DNA of 64,000 bases from Desulfomicrobium sp. ZS1 (GCF_024204645.1 NZ_CP100351.1:3374001-3438000); one strand, 5' to 3'; shown: positions 43,713 through 53,366, counted from the first letter of the stretch. The notes: generated by a model not told the origin, from the letters alone. A program made the numbers and translations.

Positions 43713-44825
43713 CTACAGGCAGGCGTCGGCCGGGGTGTAGGGCAGGCCGAAGGCGTCGGCCACGCCTTTGAAGGTGATCTTGTCGCCGACCATGTTCAGG
43801 CCGTTCTTGAGGCCCACGTTTTCCTTGCAGGCGGCCTTCCAGCCCTTATCCGCGATCTGCAGGGCATAGGGCAGGGTGGCGTTGGTCAGGGCCATGGTCG
43901 AGGTGATCGGCACTGCGCCGGGCATGTTCGCCACGCAGTAGTGGATGATGCCGTCCACTTCATAGATGGGGTCGGAGTGGGTGGTGGCTTTGGACGTCTC
44001 GAAGCAGCCGCCCTGGTCGATGGCCACGTCCACCAGCACGCAGCCGGGCTTCATGTCCTTGAACATCTCTCTGGTGATGAGCTTGGGAGCCTTGGCCCCC
44101 ACCACCAGCACCGCGCCGATGATGGCGTCGGCCTGGGCGGACAGCTCGCGGATCATGGCCGGTGAACTCATCAGCGGCGTGCAGTTCTTGGGCATGATTT
44201 CGGACAGATAGCGCAAGCGATCGAGGTTCATGTCCAGAATGTAGACTTTGGCTCCAAGCCCGGCGGCCATCATGGCCGCATTGGTGCCGACGATGCCGCC
44301 GCCGAGAACCAGCACCGTGGCCGGGGCTACGCCGGTCACGCCGCCCAGCAGAATGCCGCGCCCGCCATGGACGCGCTCGTTGTACTTGGCCGCTTCCTGT
44401 GCGGCCATGCGTCCGGCGACCTCGCTCATGGGGGTCAAAAGCGGCAGGCCGCCATGAGGGCCGGTCACTGTCTCGTAGGCTATGGACACGGCGCCGGTCT
44501 TCATGAATTCGCGGGTCAGCTTTTCATCGGCCGCGAAGTGAAAATAGGTGAAGACGATCTGTCCGGGGCGCACCATCGCGTATTCGGACGGCTGCGGTTC
44601 CTTGACATGCATGACCATGTCGGACTGGGCGTAGATCTCGGACTGAGCGGCCACGACCTTGGCCCCCGCTGCCTGGTAGTCGGCGTCGGAGAATCCGCTG
44701 CCCGCGCCTGCCGAGGCTTCCACCAACACGGAGTGTCCGTGCTGCTTCATGACTTCCACGCCCGCCGGAGTCATACAGACCCGGTTTTCCTGCGACTTGA
44801 TTTCCTTGAGAACGCCTACGATCAT
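43713..44825 (-). CDS. ald: Alanine dehydrogenase
   Basis: This 370-aa enzyme interconverts L-alanine and pyruvate plus ammonia with NAD. Conserved parts are the N-terminal GVLKEIKSQENRVCMTPAGV, HVKEPQPSEY with the catalytic Lys, the NAD fold VLVLGGGIVGTNAAMMAAGLGA, and NMPGAVPITSTMALTNATLPY. ATG 44825 has AAGGAG seven bases upstream; the longer open frame beyond it looks non-coding. It stands alone, with about 530 bases of non-coding DNA upstream. Confidence 0.95.
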   Translation of the reverse strand: MIVGVLKEIKSQENRVCMTPAGVEVMKQHGHSVLVEASAGAGSGFSDADYQAAGAKVVAAQSEIYAQSDMVMHVKEPQPSEYAMVRPGQIVFTYFHFAADEKLTREFMKTGAVSIAYETVTGPHGGLPLLTPMSEVAGRMAAQEAAKYNERVHGGRGILLGGVTGVAPATVLVLGGGIVGTNAAMMAAGLGAKVYILDMNLDRLRYLSEIMPKNCTPLMSSPAMIRELSAQADAIIGAVLVVGAKAPKLITREMFKDMKPGCVLVDVAIDQGGCFETSKATTHSDPIYEVDGIIHYCVANMPGAVPITSTMALTNATLPYALQIADKGWKAACKENVGLKNGLNMVGDKITFKGVADAFGLPYTPADACL

Positions 44826-45360
44826 TTGCCCGCTCCTTATGCCGTGTTGAATACGAGGTAGAAAGCCGTTTACTGGCAAAAAGCTTACCACAAACGCGGC
44901 CCGCATGGAATATTGGCAAAGAATCCCCGCGAATCGCGAGCCGGCAAGGCTTGTGACCCGCACGGCCCGGCCTCGATGCATAAAAAGATTTCTTACACGC
45001 CTGCGGGACAAAGACATGCTTGGAACTAAATATTTCCATTATTTAAAATAGGACTTAAAATTCGTATGGTAACGGCAATTCCTTTATGGTTATATATATT
45101 TCCATATAATAACAAAAATTGCCAGTTCGTACGACAGCTGGCTGCTGGATCGGACAACCAACCGACCCGGCCTTGCACGCGGACGCATCGCCGGACAAAC
45201 GCAACCATCCTGACCCTGCGGACACGCGCAGGGCCATCCCGCTCAGACGGGAGCATGCTCCACGCCATCTCTGCGCCTTGACCCGTTGACAGATGCCTTG
45301 ACCCGTTGACGGATGATTGTCATGTGGCCGGGAGAGCTACTTTTGCACACCGGAGACCCC
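44826..45360. promoter_or_regulatory. Divergent intergenic region of ald and fetAB, with AT-rich island
   Basis: This 535-base gap holds a sharply AT-rich stretch at about 45025-45125 (TATATATATTTCC type) within GC-rich DNA, a likely promoter or binding area. Short frames here lack codon character and are not called. A 20-bp direct repeat is at its right end. Confidence 0.5.
45276..45315. repeat. 20-bp tandem direct repeat upstream of fetA
   Basis: CCTTGACCCGTTGACAGATG at 45276-45295 is repeated with one change (A to G) at 45296-45315. Each unit has two TTGAC motifs. It ends 45 bases before the ABC transporter start and may be an operator or overlapping -35 elements. Confidence 0.8.
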
Positions 45361-46002
45361 ATGCTGGAATTTCGTGACGTAACCCTGCGCCGAGCCGGGC
45401 GAGTAATTTTGAACCAGGTCAACCTCGCCGTCTCGCCCGGTGAACACCTGGCCCTGACCGGACCGTCCGGCGGCGGCAAGTCCACGCTGCTTAAAGTCGC
45501 CCTCCTGTTCGAGCCCGTGGATGAAGGCGCTGTTTTATGGAACAAAAGGGAGGTCACCGTAGCGGATCTGGCCGCCCATCGCTCCCGTTTTCTGTACATC
45601 GGCCAAAAGCCTCTGCCCTTTGAAGGCACTGCCGAAGAATACCTGGATCTGCCCTTCACTTTCGCGGCCAACCGGGCGCTGCGTGCGGACAGGGCGGAAC
45701 AGGACAGACTCATGGAAGCCCTGGGCCTTGACCCGGCCTTGAAAAAGAGCCCTTACACCCGCCTGTCCGGCGGCGAGCAGCAGCGCCTGACCATCATCCA
45801 GGGCCTGCAGCTTGAACGCGGCTTCTGTCTGCTGGACGAGATCACGTCGAGCCTGGACCAGGAGTCCATGCGCGCCGTGATCCGCCATTTTGCCCAGGAC
45901 AAAGGCCGCACCGTACTGGCCGTGACCCATAACCGCGAGTGGCTGGATTTCGGTTTCAGCGAGGTCTGCCTCGAATCCGGAACACTGTGGAGGCGTGAAT
46001 GA
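45361..46002 (+). CDS. fetA: ABC transporter ATP-binding protein, FetA/YbbL-like
   Basis: This 213-aa ATPase has Walker A GPSGGGKST near residue 38, the ABC signature LSGGEQQRL, Walker B FCLLDEITSSLD and the H-loop THNREW. Short length and pairing with a UPF0014 permease match FetAB (YbbLM), tied to iron homeostasis and peroxide resistance in E. coli. ATG 45361 has GGAG five bases upstream. It overlaps the permease start by four bases. Confidence 0.85.
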   Translation: MLEFRDVTLRRAGRVILNQVNLAVSPGEHLALTGPSGGGKSTLLKVALLFEPVDEGAVLWNKREVTVADLAAHRSRFLYIGQKPLPFEGTAEEYLDLPFTFAANRALRADRAEQDRLMEALGLDPALKKSPYTRLSGGEQQRLTIIQGLQLERGFCLLDEITSSLDQESMRAVIRHFAQDKGRTVLAVTHNREWLDFGFSEVCLESGTLWRRE

Positions 46003-46793
46003 ACGAGACAATGGCCATCTCCATCCCGGCCCTCCTCATATTTTCCTTCATTCTGGTTTTCCCGGTGCTCATCTTCCGGCATCTGCGCCTGCGCCTGACC
46101 CGCGACCTGCTCATCTCCATGGCTCGCATGGCCGTGCAGCTGGCACTGGTGGCCGTGTATCTGGAATACATCTTCAGGCTCGACATGCTGCTGGTCAACG
46201 TGGCCTGGGTGCTGGTCATGATCGTGGTCGCCTCGGGCTCGATCCTGCGCCAGAGCCTCTTGTCATGGCGAAAATGCCTCTGGACGATCCTGCCCGCGCA
46301 CCTGCTGACAGCGCTCCTCATCCTGACCGGTTTTCTGCTGGTCTTCGATTTCGCCACCATCACCTCGGCGCGTTATCTGGTCCCGCTCATGGGCATGGTG
46401 CTGGGCAACATCCTGCGCAGCAATGTCGTGGCCCTGGACCGCTTTTTTTCCGAACTGCGCGCAAATGTGGAAGTGCACATCCAGTACCTGACTCTGGGCG
46501 CAAACGGGGCGGAAGCTGTGCGGCCCTTCCTGCGCAATGCCCTGCGCGCGGCTGTCGGACCGCAGATCGGAACGGTGGCGACCATGGGCATCGTTTCCCT
46601 GCCGGGCATGATGACCGGCCAGATCCTGGGCGGCTCTTCTCCGGCCGTTGCCATCGTCTATCAGATCATGATCATGATCGCGATTTTCACCGCAGCCACG
46701 GTCTCGTCCTTTCTGGCCATGCACTTCGCCAAAAAGGCGGCCCTCGACCCTTGCGGCCGATTGAATGAAGGCATTTTTCTAAAACGCCCCTGA
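45999..46793 (+). CDS. fetB: ABC transporter permease, FetB/UPF0014
   Basis: This 264-aa integral membrane protein has about seven hydrophobic helices. Family motifs are RMAVQLALVAVYLEYIF, RYLVPLMGMVLGNILRSNVVALDRF and LPGMMTGQILGGSSPAVAIVYQIMIM. It forms the membrane part of a FetAB-type exporter. The exact substrate (iron is the reported link for FetAB) is not shown by sequence. Confidence 0.9.
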   Translation: MNETMAISIPALLIFSFILVFPVLIFRHLRLRLTRDLLISMARMAVQLALVAVYLEYIFRLDMLLVNVAWVLVMIVVASGSILRQSLLSWRKCLWTILPAHLLTALLILTGFLLVFDFATITSARYLVPLMGMVLGNILRSNVVALDRFFSELRANVEVHIQYLTLGANGAEAVRPFLRNALRAAVGPQIGTVATMGIVSLPGMMTGQILGGSSPAVAIVYQIMIMIAIFTAATVSSFLAMHFAKKAALDPCGRLNEGIFLKRP

Positions 46794-46945
46794 AAGACGC
46801 CTCGAAAAACACAAGGACACTCTATCTTTATGAAATAAAAGGACTTATTTTTAACGAAAAGCGTTGTGTTTTTCCGCAGCCCTGCTAGATCAAGCCGCAA
46901 TCAAAATTTTGCGGTTCACGCCCATGCGAGGGCAAGGCGGGTCAC

Positions 46946-47302
46946 ATGCGCTTTTATCTCACCACCATCATCCTGCTGTCGCTCAGCAACATCTTCATGA
47001 CCTTTGCCTGGTACGGACACCTGCGCAACCTGTCGCAGACCCCCTGGATAATCGCGGCTTTCGCCAGCTGGGGCATCGCGCTCATGGAATACCTGCTGCA
47101 GGTCCCGGCCAACCGCATCGGGCATCAGGTCATGAACGTGGGCCAGCTCAAGATCCTGCAGGAGTGCATTGCCCTGTCCGTCTTCATCCCCTTCTCCATC
47201 CTGTACATGAAGGAAAAGCCCAGCATGGACTATGTCTGGGCCGGGCTGTGCATTCTCGGCGCGGCCTTCTTCATGTTCCGCAAGAAACTGATGGGCGCCT
47301 GA
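46946..47302 (+). CDS. DUF486-family small membrane protein
   Basis: This 118-aa protein has four predicted helices, resembling half-size drug/metabolite transporter proteins. DUF486 motifs: SNIFMTFAWYGHLRN, ASWGIALMEYLLQVPANRIG and QLKILQECIALSVF, ending FFMFRKK. Its function is unknown. The upstream 150 bases contain an AT-rich patch near 46810-46860, a possible promoter. Confidence 0.85.
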   Translation: MRFYLTTIILLSLSNIFMTFAWYGHLRNLSQTPWIIAAFASWGIALMEYLLQVPANRIGHQVMNVGQLKILQECIALSVFIPFSILYMKEKPSMDYVWAGLCILGAAFFMFRKKLMGA

Positions 47303-47320
47303 GCTCAATCACGCCATAAA

Positions 47321-47365
47321 AATCAAACGGGCCGCGTTCCAGCAGGAGCGCGGCCCGTCGTTTTT
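47321..47365. terminator. Terminator between DUF486 gene and nitroreductase
   Basis: ACGGGCCGCG (47327-47336) pairs with CGCGGCCCGT (47349-47358), followed by CGTTTTT on the plus strand. An A-rich stretch on the left allows some use by the convergent gene. Confidence 0.82.
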
Positions 47366-47960
47366 ACCAGGCGCCCTGTTTCCAGACTTCCGCCAGGGGT
47401 TTGCGCGGAGACGGGCCCTCCCAGTCGAGGTAGGGTTTATCCAGGTTTTCCTTCACGTCCAGGATACCGATGGTGAATCCGGCCACGACCTCGAATTCAT
47501 TCCTGTCGATGCCGAAGACCTCGTAGATGGGGTCCTTTTTGATTCCGGCCATGCCGTGGGTGTAGAGGCCGAGCTTGCGGGCCTGCAGGGTCAGGGACAT
47601 CCAGGCCGAGCCGCAGTCGTACACGGCCCAGTCATTGGGTTTGCCGTTGTGGGTGAAGGTCTTTTTGGCGACCATAAAGCCGATGACCGAGGCATTTTTG
47701 GCCCATTTTTGGTTAGGTTCGACCAAAAGACCCAGGAACGTCTCGAAGGTCTCGTCGGTCGAGGTCAGAATGCGCCAGGGCTGTTCGTTGTAGGCCGAGG
47801 GAGCCCAACGGGCCGCGTCGAAGATGACGCAGAGGTCCTCGGCCGGGATGGCTGTCTTGACGAAGGATCTGGGTGACCAGCGGGCGGGAAACTCTTCGGC
47901 CACGCCGGGACCTGGATCGCGCTTGCTGAAATCGGGAGTGTACGGGGCCTGATATTTCAT
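47364..47960 (-). CDS. Nitroreductase-family protein
   Basis: This 198-aa FMN-dependent oxidoreductase shows the family pattern RWSPRSFVKTAIP, IFDAARWAPSAYNEQPWRIL, DCGSAWMSLTLQARKLGLYTHGMAG, ending with VVAGFTIG. Such enzymes reduce nitro groups, quinones or related substrates with NAD(P)H. The substrate is unknown. ATG 47960 has GGAGG upstream. Confidence 0.88.
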   Translation of the reverse strand: MKYQAPYTPDFSKRDPGPGVAEEFPARWSPRSFVKTAIPAEDLCVIFDAARWAPSAYNEQPWRILTSTDETFETFLGLLVEPNQKWAKNASVIGFMVAKKTFTHNGKPNDWAVYDCGSAWMSLTLQARKLGLYTHGMAGIKKDPIYEVFGIDRNEFEVVAGFTIGILDVKENLDKPYLDWEGPSPRKPLAEVWKQGAW

Positions 47961-48037
47961 GCTCGCCTCCGGGACATAGGTAGGGGGTTGTGATGCTTAG
48001 TGACTTACCCTTTGCCCGAGGCGTGTCAACGCGGAGC

Positions 48038-48730
48038 CTATCCGCGCCCCTTTTTGAGCTCTTTCGCGAACTGGGTCCGGAACAGTCCAGCCCCGCCGTT
48101 GGCCGGATGCCGCAAGGCCGGGGCGGCAATACCCATGGCCGCAAGCAGGGCGGCCGATTTCTGGCCCACGGCCAGGATTCTGGCTTGCGGGACATAGGCG
48201 GTAAGGGCCAGCAGCACAGGACGGCCAAGCATGACCTCCTCGTCCGTGGGCGTACGGTTACTCAAAAAGCCCTTGTCCGGCTTGTACGGATGCCACGGGA
48301 AGGCGTTCCACAGGATGACGCCGCGCGGATCGATGCCCAGCTCGCGCATGGCCCCCCAGACGATGGTCGCCGTGGGCTCGGTGAAGCCGTCCGCTTTGAC
48401 GTCCTCGCGGCTGGTGCGCCGGGGCGCGGGCGCAAAGACCATCTCGGGGCCAAGCCCCTTGTGCCGCAGATGGCCCAGCAGCAGGCGCTCGGAGGTCATG
48501 GCGATGCCTGAGAAATGCCCGCCCTGGTAGCCCAGGGCTTCGGCCAGGAGAATGACCGTGGCCTTTTGACGCTCCGCCATGTAGGAGGCGAGCTGTTCCC
48601 GCCGGATGACCGGCGCGCCGGCCGCCGCGTCATGCTGCGGGTCCCGGTGGTGCCAAGGGTTGAAGACCGCGCCGGCCGGAGAATTTTTCAGGAGTTTCAT
48701 GAAGGCATGCATGGAGTCTGCGCTACACAT
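48038..48730 (-). CDS. Uracil-DNA glycosylase-like protein
   Basis: This 230-aa protein has a UDG-fold pattern: VILLAEALGYQGGHFSGIAMTSER near the first strand, GVILWNAFPWHPY, and the C-terminal motif HPANGGAGLF (HPxxGG), like the second motif of uracil-DNA glycosylases. The usual first motif GEAPG/GQDPY is replaced by AEALGYQG, as in a subgroup of annotated UDG-like proteins. Glycosylase activity is therefore a guess. ATG 48730 was chosen for GGAGG six bases upstream; it diverges from the LysE gene. Confidence 0.78.
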   Translation of the reverse strand: MCSADSMHAFMKLLKNSPAGAVFNPWHHRDPQHDAAAGAPVIRREQLASYMAERQKATVILLAEALGYQGGHFSGIAMTSERLLLGHLRHKGLGPEMVFAPAPRRTSREDVKADGFTEPTATIVWGAMRELGIDPRGVILWNAFPWHPYKPDKGFLSNRTPTDEEVMLGRPVLLALTAYVPQARILAVGQKSAALLAAMGIAAPALRHPANGGAGLFRTQFAKELKKGRG

Positions 48731-48770
48731 TGGCCGCCTCCGGTGCAAGACCCTGCAAACGAGGACTGCA

Positions 48771-49391
48771 ATGATCGACGTCATCCATTACCCGCTTTTC
48801 ATCATCACGGCAGTGACCCTGAACCTCTATCCCGGCCCGGATACCATCTACATCCTGACCCGCAGCACGGGCCAAGGCCGCGCCGCTGGCGTCGCCTCGG
48901 CCCTGGGGATCTCCAGCGGGTGCGTGATCCACGCGCTGCTCGGGGCCTTGGGGCTGGCCGCCGTGGTCATGGCCTCGGCCACGGCCTATCAGATGATCAA
49001 ATGGGCCGGCGCGGCCTACCTCGTCTATCTTGGCCTTACCATGCTGCGTGCGCACGGCCATGGCTCGTCCCATGCGCTATCGACGAAACAATCACCGGGC
49101 CGCATCTATGTTCAGGGCATGATAACCAGCCTGCTCAATCCCAAGGTGGCGCTCTTCTTCCTGGCACTCATTCCGCAGTTCATCGCGCCGAATGCCGTTC
49201 ATCCCGGCCGGTCCTTTCTGGCGCTGGGCTTGACCTTCGTCGCCACCAGCACGCTGTGGAGCCTTGTCCTTGCCGTGGCCGCCGGAGCATTGCATCGGCG
49301 GTTGGCGAGCGGTTCAGGAGCCCGCTGGCTCAAGCGCCTGGGCGGAGGCCTGCTGGTCGGGCTGGGTGCGCGGCTGGCTTTTTCCGAATAG
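48771..49391 (+). CDS. LysE/RhtB-family amino acid exporter
   Basis: This 206-aa membrane protein has about six helices. Signature sequences are LNLYPGPDTIYILTRS, GRAAGVASALGISSGCVIHALLGALGLA, KWAGAAYLVYLGL and GMITSLLNPKVALFFLALIPQF. The family exports amino acids such as lysine, homoserine or threonine. ATG 48771 has CGAGGA upstream. Substrate unknown. Confidence 0.92.
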   Translation: MIDVIHYPLFIITAVTLNLYPGPDTIYILTRSTGQGRAAGVASALGISSGCVIHALLGALGLAAVVMASATAYQMIKWAGAAYLVYLGLTMLRAHGHGSSHALSTKQSPGRIYVQGMITSLLNPKVALFFLALIPQFIAPNAVHPGRSFLALGLTFVATSTLWSLVLAVAAGALHRRLASGSGARWLKRLGGGLLVGLGARLAFSE

Positions 49392-49464
49392 GCCTTGACG
49401 TGCCTCCCGGCGGAGTTACCCTCATTCTTTGCAGCCCGACGATCGACCCTACGGAGCCCCGCTC

Positions 49465-50382
49465 ATGACCACAAAAACCACTTCAAACCTCAAGATCGGC
49501 CTTGCCCTAGGCAGCGGTTCATCGCGTGGCTGGGCCCATATCGGCATCATCAACGCTCTGGCGGAACAAGGCATACGGCCGGACATCGTCTGCGGCACCT
49601 CTGTCGGAGCGCTGGTCGGCGCGGCCCACGTCGCGGGGAATCTGGACAAACTCGAAGAGTGGGTTCGCTCCCTGACACGGCTTGAAACTGCAAGTTTTTT
49701 TGAACTCACCTCTTCATTCACCGGATTCGTAAATACATCGAGACTGCGCAAATTTCTGGAAAAGCATGTGGCCGAGGCGGACGACCGCATCGAGGACCTT
49801 ACGCTGCAATACGGCTCCGTGGCCACCGACCTGGAATCAGGCCGCGAGATCTGGTTCACCAAAGGGCCACTGCTGGAGGCCGTGTGGGCATCCATCTCCC
49901 TGCCGGGACTCTTTCCGGCCATACGCCATGAAAACCGCTGGCTCGTGGATGGCGGCCTGGTCAACCCCGTGCCGGTTTCCATCTGCCGTGCGCTGGGCGC
50001 CGACGTGGTCATTGCCGTGAACCTCAACGGCGACATCGTGGGCAAGCATCTGGTCAAGACGCCCAAAGAGAAAAAAAAGAACGGCGTGGCCGAAGCGTTC
50101 ACGAATCTGGTCAAGGAATACACAGGCTCCCTCTTTTTTGACTCCGACGAGGAAGACGATCCTCCGGGACTTTTTGACGCCATTGCCGGGTCCGTGAATA
50201 TCGCCCAGGAGCGCATCACGCGTAGCCGTCTGGCCGGAGACCCTCCGGAAATCCTGCTCGCGCCCAAGCTCTCGCACATCGGCCTGCTGGAGTTCTTCAG
50301 GGCCGAAGAAGCCATTGCAGAGGGCAGCAAATGCGTAGAGCGCGCGCTGCCCGAGATCGAGCATCTGCTGCAAAGACTGTAA
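49465..50382 (+). CDS. Patatin-like phospholipase
   Basis: This 305-aa protein is of the RssA/patatin type. The oxyanion loop GSGSSRGWAHIG, the nucleophile GTSVGAL (GxSxG) and the catalytic aspartate in VDGGLVNPVP are all present, so it is probably an active acyl hydrolase. The C-terminal part is charged. ATG 49465 has CGGAG upstream. It lies 46 bases before the M16 peptidase gene. Confidence 0.92.
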   Translation: MTTKTTSNLKIGLALGSGSSRGWAHIGIINALAEQGIRPDIVCGTSVGALVGAAHVAGNLDKLEEWVRSLTRLETASFFELTSSFTGFVNTSRLRKFLEKHVAEADDRIEDLTLQYGSVATDLESGREIWFTKGPLLEAVWASISLPGLFPAIRHENRWLVDGGLVNPVPVSICRALGADVVIAVNLNGDIVGKHLVKTPKEKKKNGVAEAFTNLVKEYTGSLFFDSDEEDDPPGLFDAIAGSVNIAQERITRSRLAGDPPEILLAPKLSHIGLLEFFRAEEAIAEGSKCVERALPEIEHLLQRL

Positions 50383-50427
50383 CCACCATCGCCCCAAATG
50401 CCCTGACAGCATGTCCAAGGAGGCCTC

Positions 50428-53268
50428 ATGCCCATATTGCGTTTTGTTCTTTTCTTCCTGTTCATCGCCCTGCAGGCCCAGGCCGCGCAGGTGCGCGTCT
50501 CGGACACGGATTACCGCGCTTATCGGACGCTGACCCTTGAAACAGGGCTGGAAGTGCTGCTGGTGCATGACCAGCGTGCCTCCAAGGCCGCCGCCGCCCT
50601 GGCCCTGCCCGTGGGCAGCCTCGACAACCCGGACTCCCAGCCCGGCCTTGCCCATTATCTGGAGCACATGCTCTTCCTGGGTTCCAAGGCCTACCCCGGC
50701 CCCGAAGAATACCAATCCTTCATCACCAGGAACGGCGGCCAGACCAACGCGGCCACGGGCTACACCTCCACTACCTACATGATCGAGGTCGATCCTCCGG
50801 CTTTCCCCGAGGCGCTGCGGCGCATGGCCGACACCCTGGCCCGGCCGCTGCTCGACCCGGTCTACGCGGACAAGGAGCGAAACGCCGTCAATGCGGAGAT
50901 GGAGTCCAAAAAACACAGCGACGGACGCCGCCTGGCCATGCTGATGCTCTCGACCCTGAACCCGGATCATCCGGCCACCCGCTTCACTGGGGGCAACCTG
51001 GAGACCCTGTCCGACAAGCCCGGCAGCCGCCTGCACGACGAACTGGTCCGCTTCCACCAGACATGGTACTCGGCGAACCTGATGAAAGGCGTGCTCTACG
51101 GCCCCCAGAGCCTTGATGAACTGGAAGCCCTGGCCCGGGGCGAGCTTGCCGTCATCCCCGACCGCCAGGCCAAAATAGAGGTTCCCGCCGCGCCGCCGGC
51201 CACGGACGCCGAAAAAGGCGTGATCGTCGGCGTACGCCCCGTGCGCGAGACACGGAGCATGAGCATCGAATTCGTCCTGCCCCAGGCCCTGGACGACTCC
51301 CGCACCAAGCCCCTGCAGGTCGTATCCGCCGTGCTCGGCACGGAGACCGGGCACTCCCTGGTCGAAATGCTGCGAGACAAGGGGCTGGCGCTGGGCCTTT
51401 CGGCCGGAGGAGACACCACTTCCTTGCGCAACGGCGTGACCCTGTCCCTCTTCGTGCAACTCACCGAAGAAGGCGACAGGAAACGCGACGAGGTGCTGGC
51501 CACGATATTCGCCTACTTCGATCTGCTGCGCGCCCAGGGTCTGGGAGAGACGTATTTCGAGCAGCTGCGGCGCATGCTGGACATGGAATTCCGCTTCGCC
51601 CCCCTGGCCAGCGGCTTCGACTATGTCGCCTCCGCCGCGACGCAGATGCTGCGGCATCCCGTGGAAGACGTGAATTACGGCCCCTACCGCCTGGACTCCT
51701 TCGACCGCGAGGCCGTAAACAGCGTGATCGAAGCGCTCAGGCCCGAAAACGCGCGCATCTTCCAGGTCGGCCCGGATCAGCCTGTGGACAGGGAGGCCTT
51801 CTTCTACCAGACCCCGTACAGCGCAAGGCCCATCGAAGACAGCGACATCGCCCGCTGGGGCAAGCTTTCCGCAGGGATGGAATTGCGCCTGCCGGACCTG
51901 AACCCCTTCCTGCCAGATGATTTTTCGCTGGTCGCAGCCAAGGGTGACGCACAACCACGCAAACTCGCGGACAACCCCGGTCTTTCCCTTTGGCACGCCG
52001 GGTCGGCCTTCCGGCAGGATCCCAAGGCCATCCTCATGACCCGACTGCAATCCGCCCATTTCGCCTCCACCCGCAAGCAAACGGCCCTGCAGGGCGTGCT
52101 GCTCGAACTGTGGGATCAGAAGCAGGCGGGCCTGCGCTATCAGGCCATGGAAGCGGGGCTTGGGCTATCCATCTCGGGGGATGAAGGCATCGTCATTCGC
52201 ATCGACGGGTTCAGTCAGCATCAGGCCGACCTCCTGCCCCGCGTGCTCGATTTTTTTGAACAGCACGTGACGCCAACGGATTTTGAACAGGCCAAGGCAG
52301 AACAACTGCACGATCTTGCCAACATGGAAATGCAGGGCCTTTTTGGTCAGGCCATGGGCGCCATGCGCAATCTGCTCAAGGTTCCGTCGTGGGACCACCG
52401 GGCCATTGAAGAGACCACCAGGGGGCTGACCCTGCAGGACTTTGGCGAATACCTGCGCGCGGTACGGCGGGATCTGCGCTTCACGGTCTTCGGATTCGGC
52501 AATATCGCCCCGGACGACCTGCGCAAGCTCGGGGGCGACCTTCGACCGTTCATCGGACCTGAAGCAGGAGCGCCGCCAATCGCGACACGCATCGCACCCA
52601 GACGGGGCGTCGCGGCCGATTACCGCAAATCGAGCGAACTGGAAGACAGCGCCCTGGTCGAAATGTTCCTGGCCCCCGAGCCCGGCCCCGGTTCCAAAGC
52701 GCGCATGCTCCTCTTGGAAGGGCTGCTGTCCACGCGCTTCTACAGCCGTCTGCGCACCGAAGAGCAACTGGGCTACGTGGCCACGAGCTTTCCGGTCATG
52801 TTCGCCCACGCCGCCGGGATCGGGTTCGGCGTGCAGAGCCCGGTGCAGGGTACGGCGGGCCTGGCCGACCGCTTCGAGTCCTTCTACTTCACGGCCCTCT
52901 CGCAACTGCGCGGCGTGACCGGGGAAGAATTCGAATCCGTGCGCCAGGGGGTGCTCACGTCCCTGACCAAGAACCCGGATACCCTGGAAGAAGAATTCGG
53001 CTGGCTGGAAACGGACCTGCGCCTGGGCAACCAGGCCTTCGACGGCCGGAATCAACTGGTGGAATCCTTGAAGAGCACCACCCTGTCCGAAATCATACGC
53101 ACCTATGAGACCATGGTCATGGGCCCCGGCGGCACGCGGGCGCTCATCCAGATCCAGGGCTCGCGCTTCGACGACTTCGGCTGGGCCCGCAAAATGGATG
53201 CGGTGCCGGTCGAACAGCCCGAAGACTTCCACAAGCTCATGGGCCTGCAACGCTACCAGGGCCTCTGA
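50428..53268 (+). CDS. Insulinase/pitrilysin-type (M16) zinc peptidase, exported
   Basis: This 946-aa protein begins with a signal peptide (LRFVLFFLFIALQAQAA), so it is periplasmic. The inverted zinc motif HYLEH (HxxEH) is near residue 75, with the third ligand in the NAVNAEMESK segment about 75 residues later. The full length corresponds to the four-domain pitrilysin/protease III layout; the second half is non-catalytic. It probably degrades peptides. AGGAGG lies before the ATG. Confidence 0.94.
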   Translation: MPILRFVLFFLFIALQAQAAQVRVSDTDYRAYRTLTLETGLEVLLVHDQRASKAAAALALPVGSLDNPDSQPGLAHYLEHMLFLGSKAYPGPEEYQSFITRNGGQTNAATGYTSTTYMIEVDPPAFPEALRRMADTLARPLLDPVYADKERNAVNAEMESKKHSDGRRLAMLMLSTLNPDHPATRFTGGNLETLSDKPGSRLHDELVRFHQTWYSANLMKGVLYGPQSLDELEALARGELAVIPDRQAKIEVPAAPPATDAEKGVIVGVRPVRETRSMSIEFVLPQALDDSRTKPLQVVSAVLGTETGHSLVEMLRDKGLALGLSAGGDTTSLRNGVTLSLFVQLTEEGDRKRDEVLATIFAYFDLLRAQGLGETYFEQLRRMLDMEFRFAPLASGFDYVASAATQMLRHPVEDVNYGPYRLDSFDREAVNSVIEALRPENARIFQVGPDQPVDREAFFYQTPYSARPIEDSDIARWGKLSAGMELRLPDLNPFLPDDFSLVAAKGDAQPRKLADNPGLSLWHAGSAFRQDPKAILMTRLQSAHFASTRKQTALQGVLLELWDQKQAGLRYQAMEAGLGLSISGDEGIVIRIDGFSQHQADLLPRVLDFFEQHVTPTDFEQAKAEQLHDLANMEMQGLFGQAMGAMRNLLKVPSWDHRAIEETTRGLTLQDFGEYLRAVRRDLRFTVFGFGNIAPDDLRKLGGDLRPFIGPEAGAPPIATRIAPRRGVAADYRKSSELEDSALVEMFLAPEPGPGSKARMLLLEGLLSTRFYSRLRTEEQLGYVATSFPVMFAHAAGIGFGVQSPVQGTAGLADRFESFYFTALSQLRGVTGEEFESVRQGVLTSLTKNPDTLEEEFGWLETDLRLGNQAFDGRNQLVESLKSTTLSEIIRTYETMVMGPGGTRALIQIQGSRFDDFGWARKMDAVPVEQPEDFHKLMGLQRYQGL

Positions 53269-53281
53269 TCCGCCAAACAAG

Positions 53282-53313
53282 ACACGGGCGCCCGTCGAAA
53301 CAGGCGCCCGTGT
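53282..53313 (+). terminator. Hairpin terminator after the M16 peptidase
   Basis: ACACGGGCGCC and GGCGCCCGTGT form an 11-bp stem with a ten-base loop. The tail TTCATTTC is only moderately T-rich. Confidence 0.65.
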
Positions 53314-53366
53314 TCATTTCATGATGGGGCGCGGGGAATTTTCCCCGGCCCGCCGGAAGACAAAAC

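Noticed and set aside
49837..52080. 747-residue minus-strand frame opposite patatin and M16 genes
   Set aside because: Shadow frame without recognisable domains.
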